Assembly (NCBI GenBank): GCA_030267965.1
Contig: BRYA01000533.1
Coordinates: 1-16,591, forward strand
Source: Triparma columacea
Taxonomy: Eukaryota > Sar > Bolidophyceae > Parmales > Triparmaceae
Reading direction: 5' to 3'
Length of the DNA stretch: 16,591 nucleotides
In this document: positions 1 through 8,738 of the stretch, one piece after another
How positions within the stretch are numbered: the stretch's first letter is position 1
How the letters are laid out: each line of letters begins with the position of its first letter
The notes under the pieces: generated by a model
Databases searched by the model: none
What the model was told of the DNA's origin: nothing
The model's input: the letters and a program-made list of their open reading frames with translations, nothing else
Translations under genes and position numbers: made by a program

Positions 1-91
1 ATATAAAATCGGTGTTATAGAATGATCCCTTTCTCCCCAATCTGGGCTTCCCCATTTCCTCTGAGGTTCACACCGGTTCTACCTCTTTTAG

Positions 92-247
92 ATACCTCTC
101 CGAGGAAGGGGGGGAGGGGTTTTTCGTGACCTCATGTACGATGATAAGAACATGATGGCGAGGGGGGCGGAAGAGAGGTTTGTGGGGAGAAAAGCACGAG
201 AAGGGATTAACGAAGGTGCACATAGCCGACAACGAGTCTTTCGCTAA
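92..247 (+). CDS. possible 3'-terminal exon of a gene entering from the left (partial)
   Basis: A pyrimidine-rich stretch ending in TTTTAG at 91 looks like a splice acceptor. It is followed by an open frame of 51 codons ending in TAA at 245-247. The predicted peptide is highly charged, with a run reading FRDLMYDDKNMMARGAEERF and then a basic tail. The composition looks like protein rather than random sequence, but no family is recognised and no upstream exon is visible. An alternative is a short independent ORF starting at the internal ATG near 152, or no gene at all. This is inference from splice signal and codon content only. Confidence 0.25.
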   Translation: MPLRGRGGGVFRDLMYDDKNMMARGAEERFVGRKAREGINEGAHSRQRVFR

Positions 248-304
248 ATCGTAGTGAGGTTTATGTCAAGTCGCATTTCTTTTTCCACTCAGTTCACGAT
301 CAAG

Positions 305-940
305 TCAGTCTCCCCCGCCCTTCGGACTCATTAATTGTAGTCCTTGCATAAAGACGTCCAATGACCTCCGCTTCTTCTTCTTCTTCTTCTTCTTCTCTAT
401 CTCTCTCCCCCCCTCTTTCGCCTCTGACCCCCCCCCCCCTCCCCCCCCTCCCCCCTGCCCCCTTCCACCAACAAACGAGACCCTCCTATCGTTTTCGAAG
501 TCATACAACAACCTCATCGCTAAACTCCTTCCAGTCAAAGTAGATTCATCGACGTCTTTATCTACGCTCGATAATCTCCTCTTGACTCCCTCGACGACTC
601 CCATGACCTTCTCCCTCACGACAGTCTTGACATCCTTCTCCTCCTCTTCTTCTTTCCTCCTCCTTCTAACACCTTCAATCACGTATCGTAGACCAAGCGT
701 AACCAGTCTCCGGAGAGGATGCAACGTAATATGTAGGAGCTTGTAGCTGATCCCTGCACGCTGAATTTGGGAGGGTGGGCTGTAGGGCGAGATTGCAAAG
801 GAGAGGAAAAAGACAGTAGGCACTGCCACGATTCCTAGCTTCTTCCCCTTCGCCAAAATATCTTTAGCTTTCACACTGGTTAATGACATCTCAGGAGGAG
901 GCCAGAACAGTGTGATATACTTGGTGAATTCCATCGACAT
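305..940 (-). CDS. hypothetical basic protein with one membrane segment
   Basis: This single-exon frame has its first in-frame ATG at 940 and gives 211 residues ending in TGA at 305. One hydrophobic stretch (about residues 39-55, LGIVAVPTVFFLSFAI) is the only likely membrane segment. It is followed by a basic/acidic region (RRRRKEEEEEK) and a low-complexity C-terminal third, with a run of about nine Gly then about eight Lys, encoded by poly-C and TTC repeats on the + strand. No family is recognised. Its start lies 169 bp from that of the ABC transporter, on the opposite strand. The low-complexity tail makes both reading frame and length uncertain, because indels in those tracts would change it. 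The opposite-strand Ser/Pro-rich frame at 361-543 is a product of the same repeats. Confidence 0.45.
   Translation of the reverse strand: MSMEFTKYITLFWPPPEMSLTSVKAKDILAKGKKLGIVAVPTVFFLSFAISPYSPPSQIQRAGISYKLLHITLHPLRRLVTLGLRYVIEGVRRRRKEEEEEKDVKTVVREKVMGVVEGVKRRLSSVDKDVDESTLTGRSLAMRLLYDFENDRRVSFVGGRGQGGGGGGGGGSEAKEGGREIEKKKKKKKKRRSLDVFMQGLQLMSPKGGGD
361..462. repeat. low-complexity TTC/poly-C tract
   Basis: A run of TTC/TCT triplets (about 370-396) is followed by C-rich runs up to about 462. On the minus strand it encodes the poly-Lys and poly-Gly stretch of the hypothetical protein. Such tracts are prone to length variation. Confidence 0.8.
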
Positions 941-1109
941 CAAAAGAATTTTGTGATTGAGGACTACCTGAGTCACTATGGTGTTCCAAAAAGTAACCTC
1001 CGAGACCCTCGTTCGACTCTTCTTGCGTCAAATCTAAACGACCGCAAAAGCTTTGTAAATGTGTCAAAAACTCAAAAATGGACAATCCAAATTTCTAAAA
1101 AGAGAAGAA

Positions 1110-3412
1110 ATGAGCGATAATCGTACATCGATGGCCTTTGGCCGCACTGGACGTGATCAGAGAGCTGGCCAGTCACTCGAGGTGAGTTTTCCTTACAATT
1201 CAAACCCATAATGGATTTCTACACACTTGACAACGCATGACTCAGACCGACCTCGGGATCCCCCCCCCCTCTCTACCCCCTCCCAGTGGAATAATCTCTC
1301 CTTCCATGCACTGGCGAAGGATAAATCAATCAAGCGGACGATCCTGAATGAGACATTCGGCACACTTCCCTCTGCCTCCCTGACAGCAATCTTGGGGACG
1401 TCGGGCTCCGGGAAGTCCTCGCTCTTGAACATTCTTGCAGGCAGGATGAGTTCTACCTCCACAGTCCTTGTCGAGGGTGCTGTTTCTGTGGACGGTCAAC
1501 TCATCGACCCTGTCGATTATAGGAAGAATATTGCTTACGTGATGCAGGATGACTGCCTCCTCAAGACTGCGACTCCCCGGGAGGCCCTCACCTTCTCCGC
1601 AACCCTCCGGCTGGGTGTCAAAAAGAACAAGGAGCAGATCTCGGAGATCGTAAACGCAATGTTGGCCGCCCTCGGGCTTGAGCAGTGCGCCGACACCTTC
1701 ATCGGGGACCAGCTGAGTAAGGGAATTTCTGGAGGCGAGAGGAAGCGTACCGCCATCGGCGTAGAGCTTGTCACCTCTCCCTCCCTCGTTTTCCTCGACG
1801 AACCAACCTCTGGCCTAGATGCTTATGCGGCCTACAAGTGCATCGAGTTGCTCAAGAAGATCAGCGTGGAGGACAGGTGAGTGCGATTTGACAGAAGTTG
1901 AGCAGCACACACAACGATTCTCATTCCGTGTTCATCCGCTTCTCGTCGCAGCGCCACTGTCCTTTGCACAATCCATCAGCCCTCATCTGAGGTCTTTCAG
2001 ATATTCGACAACGTTATCGTCTTGGGAACGACTGGAAGGATCGTCTATGGAGGTCCCGCATCGGCACTGACTGAATATTACGAGATAAGGAATTTCCCCA
2101 TCCCGCTAGACACAAATCCTGCAGATCACGCTTTGTTTGTGCTGATGACGAACGACGAGGAGGAGGTGAGAAAGGACAAACGCAATTAGATAATAACAGT
2201 GCAACAACAACTTTTGACCAACCCAACCTTTCTGTCGTTGCCTCGCCCGTCGCAGCTCGAGAAGGCGAATCTGTTCGCCAAGAGGTTAAGCACGATCAAG
2301 GCCGATAAGGGGGACGGCGACAGTGCCGATGGGGTTGGTGACAAGTCCACCCGAGTCTTGGCTACCAGCGTCCAACACCTTCGCTCTAACGTATCTAGCA
2401 TCAAACAGATCAAATGGCTCCTTATCAGGGAAGTAAGTGTTCCAAACTTTTCGCGAGTTCATTGCCCCTTTGTGCTCACTCACTGTACCGCTCACTCAAT
2501 TAACTGCCCACTCCGCAGACCAAAAACCTCATCAGAGACAAGCCGGCCCTCATCGGACGTTATGGCGCCACCATCTTCCTCAATATCCTCTTTGGAATAA
2601 TCTTCTTGGATGCTGGGAGGGGCGACGACGCCGATCAAGTGAGGTGAGAAGGGTTGAAATAGCATTATGATCATCATCCATGGGTTTGAATACGTCTAAG
2701 AGCTCATCCGATACCTCCCTCTCCCGCGACTCGTTTCGCTGGTCGCAGCATCAACAACCACTACGGCGCACTCACGCTCGTGACCATCTCCACAATGTTC
2801 GGCTCAGCACAACCCGCGTTGCTTACGTTCCCCTCTGAGCGCCCGCTTTTCCTGAGGGAGTACTCGACCGGGACCTACGGTCTATACCCTTACGTCATCA
2901 GCAAGGTTGCGGTCGAGGTACCTACGCTTTTCTTGCAGATTGTCTTTCAGAGTCTATGCGTGTACTTCTTGATAGGCTTCCAAGGTTCCTACATCCTTAT
3001 AATTCTCTCCTGGTTCGCTTTAGCCATGGCCGTTAATAGCACGGCTCTCCTCGCTGGGTCCGTAATTACGGACGTCAAGACAGCCGCTGAGCTGACGCCT
3101 CTCCTTTTCGTCCCTCAATTGTTGTTCAGCGGATTTTTCGTTGCGACGCAAAATATCCCCGTGTGGCTCAGGTGGGCACAGTGGCTGTGCTCACTAAAAT
3201 ACACTCTCAACCTCCTCATCCTTATCGAGTTCGTTGGAAATTCGTGCAACGAAAGTGCCCAGGCTCAAGCCAATTGCGACAGTATTCTTCAGCGCAACGA
3301 TATCAACACCGGGGACGTCGGCTTGTACATTGGCATTCTGGTTGCCATCATGGTCTCGTTCAGAATAATTGCCGCAATACTTCTCTCATTGAAAGCTAAC
3401 ACGGTCTTCTAG
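1110..3412 (+). CDS. ABCG-type (White family) ABC half-transporter
   Basis: Six exons are inferred: 1110-1181, 1287-1876, 1952-2165, 2256-2432, 2519-2643 and 2749-3412, all with GT-AG introns, giving 613 residues. The start is the ATG at 1110. The long open frame of exon 2 has no in-frame ATG before the Walker A motif, so a first exon ending GAG|GTGAGT at 1181 joins in phase to WNNLSF after a perfect pyrimidine acceptor at 1286. The N-terminal nucleotide-binding domain has Walker A GTSGSGKSS (about residues 61-69), Q-loop VMQDD, signature SGGERKR, Walker B VFLDE, D-loop SGLD and switch His in TIHQPSSEVFQIFD. After a charged linker come six membrane segments, the last near the C-terminus. This NBD-then-TMD order and half size are diagnostic of ABCG. 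Such proteins dimerise to export lipids, sterols or other hydrophobic compounds; the substrate cannot be told here. Confidence 0.93.
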
Positions 3413-3424
3413 CGCATTGATTGC

Positions 3425-3577
3425 GTGCAGTACGAAGTTTGGGGATGGGGGTTGTCATGGTGTTGGAAACAGTGTGTGGGGGACAGACAGAGGCGGCGTG
3501 TGTCGTGCAGTACGAAGCTCGGGGACGGGGGTTGTCATGGTGTTGGAAAGAGTGTGTGGGGGACAGACAGAGGCGGC
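3425..3577. repeat. 80-bp tandem repeat, two copies
   Basis: The sequence beginning GTGCAGTACGAAG at 3425 recurs at 3505, a period of 80 bp. About 73 bases (3425-3497 and 3505-3577) match with only a few substitutions. It starts 12 bases after the ABC transporter stop codon, in the space between two genes that converge on each other. The short frames that cross it are not credible genes. Confidence 0.9.
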
Positions 3578-3655
3578 TAGATACTGTAAGAGGAGTTATT
3601 AATGGGTTGTGTGATTCTCAAAAAGTGTCAAAGTTTATAACATAAAGCTACGCCA

Positions 3656-4955
3656 TTAGAGAATAAACGTGCCTGTTAGCAAGAAAGCCGTTGCAACAAA
3701 GCCAGACATGACCAAAAACCCCCATGCTCCTTGAATCTTGCCAACCATATTAAAAACGACCGTGTTGCTTGTCGCATTGAGCTGCAGGATGTCACCTGTG
3801 CAGAAGCCGTTCACTTCGTATCTTTCTGATCCCCTGAAATCGTAGGTGAACGTCGTTTCGAATGCAGTCGATTTGGAGCTTATCCAGGGTACGAACGTGA
3901 TGACGTTATCGGATAGAACAAGAGTCCCTGCGGCGATTGTGGGTTGTTACAGGGTCAGATTAGTGTGGCGAGCGCGTGTGCCCTCCACTGTACCAACGTC
4001 TATCTTCGTTTCGCCCCCCCTCCCCGACACCCGCCCTGTCACCCCCTAGACCCCCCCTCCTCCTCCCCACTTCATACCTTGTTCAGCATCACTTCTGTAA
4101 TTGAAGCCCTGCAACCGGCAATCATTGTAAGGGTTCTCCGGAGTTGAAGGCGGACACAGCTCGCCCCAGGGCGTGTTAGTGGCGTTAGGACTATTGATTG
4201 CGTCGGCAATAATTAGGCCGCAGTACGGACTGCGTGTGATGGATGGGTGATGTGCAGTGGTGGTGGCGGGTGGGATGGGCGTGGACATTCGGCAAAACTG
4301 ACCATAGCAACGACAGCTGTATACCCCTCTTACCTGTACTGGCCAGGGAGTCCTCTGACGTTGTACTCTATGGACGCCTTGTAAGTTTTCCTGAGAGATG
4401 CTGCCAAAAAGGTACCCCAAGTCAAGATGAGAGGGAACGCAGGAGGCTGAACCAGCACAAGGGATGCAGACGTAAAGTATACACCCAAATCTTGAACATA
4501 GGTGTCACCATTCAATCCCACAAGGTTCGTCTTTTTACTTTCTGTCGGCCTCGTCGCCCATGTCAAAGACCCCAGACTGCTGTCATTTATAGTTGAGCCA
4601 CAAATACCCCAAATAAGCAATCCGAGAGAGAACAAGCCAATCGTCACCGAGCTAATTCGAAGTATTAGTCTCGTGGAGGACTTTCTATAGAACTGCGAAG
4701 ACAGGGAGTGCAATAGATGTGTAAAACAGGTGTGAAACAGGTGTGTGCTAAAAAAATGGACGAAAGAAACCCCCCAAAACTCCACACACGCCTAACTCTC
4801 GGCACCACTGAGAAATACAGCTCCATTGGAACTATACAGAACCGTTTGTCGACACGTCATTGTACAGTCAATACAATGGAGACATAGGGTCCCATTGCTT
4901 CACTTTCATATACACTCACGTCACCACAACACTTTTCTTTCCGATGAGACCTCAT
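3656..4955 (-). CDS. orphan multi-pass membrane protein, four exons
   Basis: Exons in transcript order are 4920-4955, 4334-4692, 4078-4229 and 3656-3927, with GT-AG introns in matching phases (0, 2, 1), giving 272 residues. The start is ATG at 4955: the frame of the second exon has no ATG, but a 36-base first exon ending GAC|GTGAGT joins in phase after the acceptor TCTTCGCAG. Three hydrophobic segments are seen: near the N-terminus (SSVTIGLFSLGLLIWGICG), in the middle (LVLVQPPAFPLILTWGTFLAA) and at the C-terminus (WGFLVMSGFVATAFLLTGTF). The loop before the last segment holds four cysteines and two NAT N-glycosylation sequons, which suggests a lumenal or extracellular, disulphide-bearing domain. 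No family is recognised. It converges on the ABC transporter and diverges from the TPR gene. Confidence 0.75.
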
Positions 4956-5038
4956 TTTGTTCTAATTGGAAGAGAATGAGCTTTGAGCACCGCCAGGCCC
5001 AATAATAAATTCCTCGGGTAACTGTTCATCAATTCTTT

Positions 5039-5098
5039 CCCCCCCCCCCGCCTCCCCCCCCCCTAACCCTTCCCCTTACCCCTACCCCTCCGCCTAGG
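5039..5098 (+). repeat. poly-C / pyrimidine tract before the TPR gene
   Basis: This is an almost pure C/T stretch ending in CCTAG, ten bases before the first ATG of the TPR gene. It looks like a splice acceptor of a 5' UTR or upstream coding intron, but may be only a promoter-proximal homopyrimidine run. No convincing upstream exon is visible in the 152 bp shared with the divergent gene. Confidence 0.5.
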
Positions 5099-5107
5099 TG
5101 CTATACA

Positions 5108-6749
5108 ATGAACAGCGCTTGTTCCTTCATCCCTAATTTGGGAAGCTATCAATTTCTGGCTCGTGACGCTGGAAATATCTCCCCCCATTTCCAAGCTGGG
5201 GTGGAGCACCAGTTCGGTTTCAACCAGGAGGAGGCGAGGAGGGCTTTCGACTGCTGCCTGTCCGACGAGGGTTCCGCGGGACACCCTGGGGGAAGAGTTA
5301 TGCTTATGGTTCGTTTCTCAACAAGGTGAGGGTGGTGGTGAAAGTGGACTAGCGACCCTCCGCAAGCTAACCCTTGCCTCATCTCAGCCTTCATGCGACG
5401 CTACCGACCTTGCTTACGCCCATGAGTTCGCTGTGAAGGCGAACTCTGCGATGGAGGAGGGTGGCTGGAACCTTTCCCAAGCAGCGACGGAGCTCATCAA
5501 GTCCTCCCTTGTGCGGTTCCCGACGGGGGACGTAGATGAGGCGGACCAGGTTCAGAATGCGGTCGACTACGCGGCTTACTTGGGGTCGAACCATAATTTC
5601 GACATGGACCTCCTCAGCATGTACGCCGAGGCTGAGATGGACGTCATGGCGGTAAGGGGACAAGGGTACTACACTCTTAACGGGGAGGTCAATCCCGGTG
5701 AGCCCAGGGAGGAGGCCGTCAGGGCAATGGACGCATTGGAGACGGTAATGTCGTCGTCCGGTGCGTCCAGTCAGCAGCCTCTTGCCCTCCACATGTACAT
5801 TCACATAACCGAACCCTTAACCCCCGGCGAGGGTGCCGCCAAGGGTGAGGCCAGCGCCGACTCACTCGCCTCCCTGAACGTGACCGGTTCCGGTCACCTC
5901 CTCCACATGCCTGGCCACCTCTTTATGCGGGTTGGGAGATACTCCGACGTGGCAACCAGCAATGCCCTCGCTCACGAGGCCGACGACCTGTACAAGGGGA
6001 AGGGGATGCTGCCGTACGGACCGGCTCACAACTCGTACATGGGTGTCGCGGCTGCTGCCCTCGACGGGCAGAGCGTTTGGAGCATCAAGTACAGCGAGAT
6101 TATGAGGGACATTTATAGGGGAGGGGATGCAGATGACAGCCCGGGAGTGGAGGACGGATGGAACACCCTACTGATGGTTTACTTGAGGTTCGGGATGTGG
6201 GAGGAGGTCGTGAAGGACAAGTACTGGAGGGTCCCCAAGGAGTTTGGGTTGGAGGAGGGGAACAACTATGGCGATTTCTTGGGAGCTTACTGCAGGGGAC
6301 AAGCGTTTTGGCAGCTTGGGGAGGCCGAAAGGGCCGAGTCTGAGCTGTCAGCTATGGCGGGAATGTCTCTTGCGGACAAGTTTCAGGACAGGGCGAAGGT
6401 GGCTATTCTCAGCCTTCGGGCACGGCTGGCCGGGGGGGAGGAGGGGCTGGAGCTTCTGAGGGAGGCGGCAGAGGAGCAGAACGGGTGGGAGTACAACAGC
6501 CCGCCCCAGTTCATGCAGCCGATGAACCAGTGCGTCGGGGCCTACCTTCTCGGGCTTGGTCGAAGGGAGGAGGCTGCGCAAGCTTTTGAGACGGACCTTA
6601 TGGAATTCCCCAAAAACGCGTGGTCGCTTCTTGGAATGTTCGAAGCTACGGGGGAGGCGAGGTATATGGAGAGGGCGAAGGAGGCGTGGGAGAGGGGCGA
6701 CGTAGAGCTGACGAGCCCTTGTTTGATTTTCGCAGACGTCAAGAGGTAG
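5108..6749 (+). CDS. TPR-repeat protein of bacterial type, with apparent frameshift
   Basis: Two exons flank an intron at 5326-5387, giving about 526 residues if a frameshift is allowed. The N-terminal region FQAGVEHQFGFNQEEARRAF and the later GSGHLLHMPGHLFMRVGRYSD and YGPAHNSYMGVAAAALDGQ are typical of a TPR family common in bacteria, whose members keep a conserved HMP-H motif between helical repeats. Their biochemical role is unknown. The family's Trp-Gly-x-x-Tyr-Ala-x-Gly-x-x-Leu-Asn segment is present (5287-5325) but sits one frame away from the N-terminal part. A single base seems missing between about 5270 and 5287. Start is taken at ATG 5108, but a strong acceptor-like tract (poly-C ending CCTAG at 5098) lies just upstream, so an earlier exon is possible. 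The rest of the frame is clean and well conserved, which argues against an old pseudogene. Confidence 0.8.
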
Positions 6750-6887
6750 AAAAGGAGATGGTTGAGGACTCCAATGAAACAATTTTCAACAACAAATCAC
6801 GACTATTTACAAGATGCGCGCATATCAACCACGCATATTTTTCAAGTCAAGTGTGTCCTGGGCCATAATCTAGGGTCATTTTTCCCA

Positions 6888-7694
6888 ATGGCTTCTGCAC
6901 CTCTCCAACCTCATGATGGCGTAACTCACCTCAAGGTTTTCACATCAATCGTAAGTGACCTCCCATATAAGTATACATATCTCCGATAATCTCCCTCCTT
7001 GTTAATTCCCCCCCCCCTCTTCCTCGACGTTTCTCCTCCACCCACCCCTAATCCTTTTCATTTCCCTTCAATTCCCTTCAATTCGTCTTTCTAACCCCCT
7101 AAAAACCCCCAGGGTAACTTCACAATCGAGCTCTACTACAACCACGCTCCCTTAACCTGTCAGAACCTCGTGCTTCTCTCTCAGTCCCATTATTACGACG
7201 ATCATCCGATCCATCGCGTGATCCCTAATTTCATGTTCCAGCTCGGGGACCCTACGGGGACCGGTAGGGGGGGACAGAGCGCTTGGGGGGGGAAATTCAA
7301 TGACGAGATAACGAGGGAGCTTAAACACGTTGGCGCGGGGGTTGTTAGTATGGCTAACGCTGGACCTAACACTAACAAAAGCCAGGTGAGAGAGAGGGGA
7401 GAGGGAGGGAGATGAGAGAAGAGAGAGAGAGGAGGGGTAGCCTCCGCCCCCCCCCTCCCTTGCTAACCCCCCTCCCCCCTCCTTCAGTTTTTTGTTACCC
7501 TTGCCCCATCCCCTCATCTGGATGGTAAGCATACAATATTCGGTCGCATATCCTCCGGTATGTCTGTGGTCGAGCGCGTTGGTATGGTACCGACGGATAA
7601 GGGGGATAGGCCTAAAGAGGACGTTAGGGTTTACAAGATTAGGACGGTTAGAGACGGAGTCGTTGAGGGGGAGGAGGAAGAAGAGGAAGAGTGA
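6888..7694 (+). CDS. PPIL1: PPIL1-type spliceosomal cyclophilin (peptidyl-prolyl isomerase)
   Basis: Three exons, 6888-6950, 7113-7385 and 7488-7694, all joined in phase 0, give 180 residues. The fold is a single cyclophilin domain with the PPIL1-specific run GDPTGTGRGG, the core MANAGPNTNKSQFFVTLAP, and LDGKHTIFGR near the C-terminus. Catalytic-site residues are mostly kept: the Arg of IHRVI, the Phe-Met-x-Gln of FMFQLGD, the Ala of MANAG and the Phe of QFF. The Trp that human PPIL1 has before LDGK is His here (SPHLDGK). Such enzymes isomerise Xaa-Pro bonds, and PPIL1 works in the activated spliceosome. The protein ends in an acidic tail (about seven Glu) that makes it slightly longer than the 166-residue human protein. 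AATAAA follows the stop at about 7704. The gene runs co-directionally 138 bp after the TPR gene. Confidence 0.93.
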
Positions 7695-7785
7695 AACTAA
7701 GTGAATAAAAAGGAAAAGAGAAAAGGGAGAGGACGGAGGGAGGAAAAGTGACCTTTTTTTCAAACGAACAACCACCCCCCTTCAG

Positions 7786-7976
7786 TTTTTTTGTTACCCT
7801 GCCACCATCAGCACACAATATTCGGTCGCATATCCTCCGGTATGTCCGTGGTCGAGCGCGTAGGTATGGTACCGACGGATAAGGGTGATAGGCCTAAAGA
7901 GGACGTTAGGGTTTACAAGGTTAGGACGGTTAGAGACGGAGTCGTTGAGGGGGAGGAAGAAGAGGAGGATAAGTGA
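7786..7976 (+). pseudogene. duplicated, damaged copy of the cyclophilin terminal exon
   Basis: This is a second copy of exon 3 of the cyclophilin with its acceptor (TTCAG at 7785). The 3' UTR after it (to about 8027, including AATAAA) is also duplicated. From CACACAATATTCGG (7812) to the stop at 7974-7976 it is almost identical to exon 3; clear differences are three silent changes, one Ile-to-Val and a reshuffled acidic tail. The first part has one extra T and lacks about 17 bases that encode Pro-His-Leu-Asp-Gly-Lys, a net loss of 16. Spliced in phase 0 it would shift frame and stop early. It is best read as a relic of a recent tandem duplication. Confidence 0.85.
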
Positions 7977-8096
7977 ACACAAAGTTAATAAAGGGAAAAG
8001 GGAAAAAGCGAAGACGGAGGGCCCTTTGTTTTAATTCGTTCGAAATGCGACAAATCTCGCCTTTTAAATTACCTTGCGCACGCCCCCTCCCTCTCT

Positions 8097-8738
8097 TCAC
8101 CTCCTCCTATCATTATCCCTAATCTCCGGTTCCTGCGGTCCTTCCACAGTCTGAAAGAGCTTCGCCACGAACTCCATCTCCCCCTGTCTCTCCGCGTTGC
8201 TCGCGAGCTTCTTCATGAGGCGGCGACGGGAGGAGCCGCGCTTGGACTTGAACTGACGCATGTTGTCACGGTTACGGAGACGCTTCTCCTTCTTCGCGTT
8301 TACGCGGGAGGCAAAGAGAGGGAAGGGGGGGGTGCGAGTGGGGGAGAGAGCTTGGGGGACGAAGGCCTGGAGGTAGAGAGGGGGGAGGAGGGGAAGGAAG
8401 GGTTAGTTGAGAAATGGCCGAGTCGTGGTGTTTTGTGTGGGTATAAAAAGTGGGTTTGAGTGTATTTATGATGTGTTTATGTGTTTATGTGGGGATGTGT
8501 GTATCTGTGTGTGTATATGTGTGCATATATGTATAGATATAGCTATATATAGAGCTATACACTTCCACATCCCAAAACACCCATTCCACGACATCACTGA
8601 ATGAGTATGCGATTATATTCCCAATTACGTCACCAAACTCAAATTTGAGCATATCAATGAACTTCTCCAACAACTACTTACATTACTAAATACCAGTAAT
8701 GTTGTAAGGATCACGAATAAGTACGATAATCTAGCCAT
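8097..8738 (-). CDS. small basic plastid-targeted protein, two exons
   Basis: Exon 1 (8682-8738) starts at ATG 8738 and encodes a classic signal peptide, MARLSYLFVILTTLLVFSN, ending at a GTAAGT donor. A 315-bp intron (8367-8681) ends CTACCTCCAG, and exon 2 (8097-8366) continues in phase 0 with AFVPQALSPTRTPPFPLFAS, then a very Arg/Lys-rich body (NAKKEKRLRNRDNMRQFKSK, then SSRRRLMKKL). The total is 108 residues. The junction VFSN|AFVP matches the ASAFAP-type signal-peptide cleavage/transit-peptide start of plastids surrounded by four membranes, so import to the plastid stroma is inferred. The mature part is likely 80-odd residues, helical and nucleic-acid-binding in composition, so a ribosome or RNA partner is plausible. 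No family is recognised with confidence. Exon 2 has no start codon of its own. The gene diverges from the plastid enoyl-ACP reductase. Confidence 0.82.
8450..8563. repeat. TG/TA-rich simple repeat within intron
   Basis: Imperfect TGTGTTTATG, TGTGTG and TATATG tracts end in a self-complementary A/T run (TATAGCTATATATAGAGCTA). It lies entirely inside the intron of the small plastid protein gene, which explains that intron's unusual length. The short frame on the minus strand through it (8485-8673) has no coding character. Confidence 0.75.

Noticed and set aside
361..543. Ser/Pro-rich open frame on the + strand
   Set aside because: It is the translation of TTC and poly-C repeats, antisense to the Lys/Gly tail of the minus-strand gene, with no other coding character.
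891..1085. Minus-strand 64-residue open frame upstream of the hypothetical gene
   Set aside because: It begins at a TTG, not ATG, has no family match I can see, and overlaps the short region between two divergent starts. A 5' extension by splicing could not be supported.
7152..7775. 207-residue open frame antisense to the cyclophilin
   Set aside because: It is a shadow of the cyclophilin exons and C-rich introns; low-complexity runs dominate, while the sense strand has an unmistakable protein family.
7524..7811. Splicing of a donor-like GTAAGC in cyclophilin exon 3 to an ATCAG acceptor in the duplicated exon
   Set aside because: The junction would put the downstream sequence out of frame, and both signals are explained as coding sequence (Gly-Lys codons) and a deletion edge.
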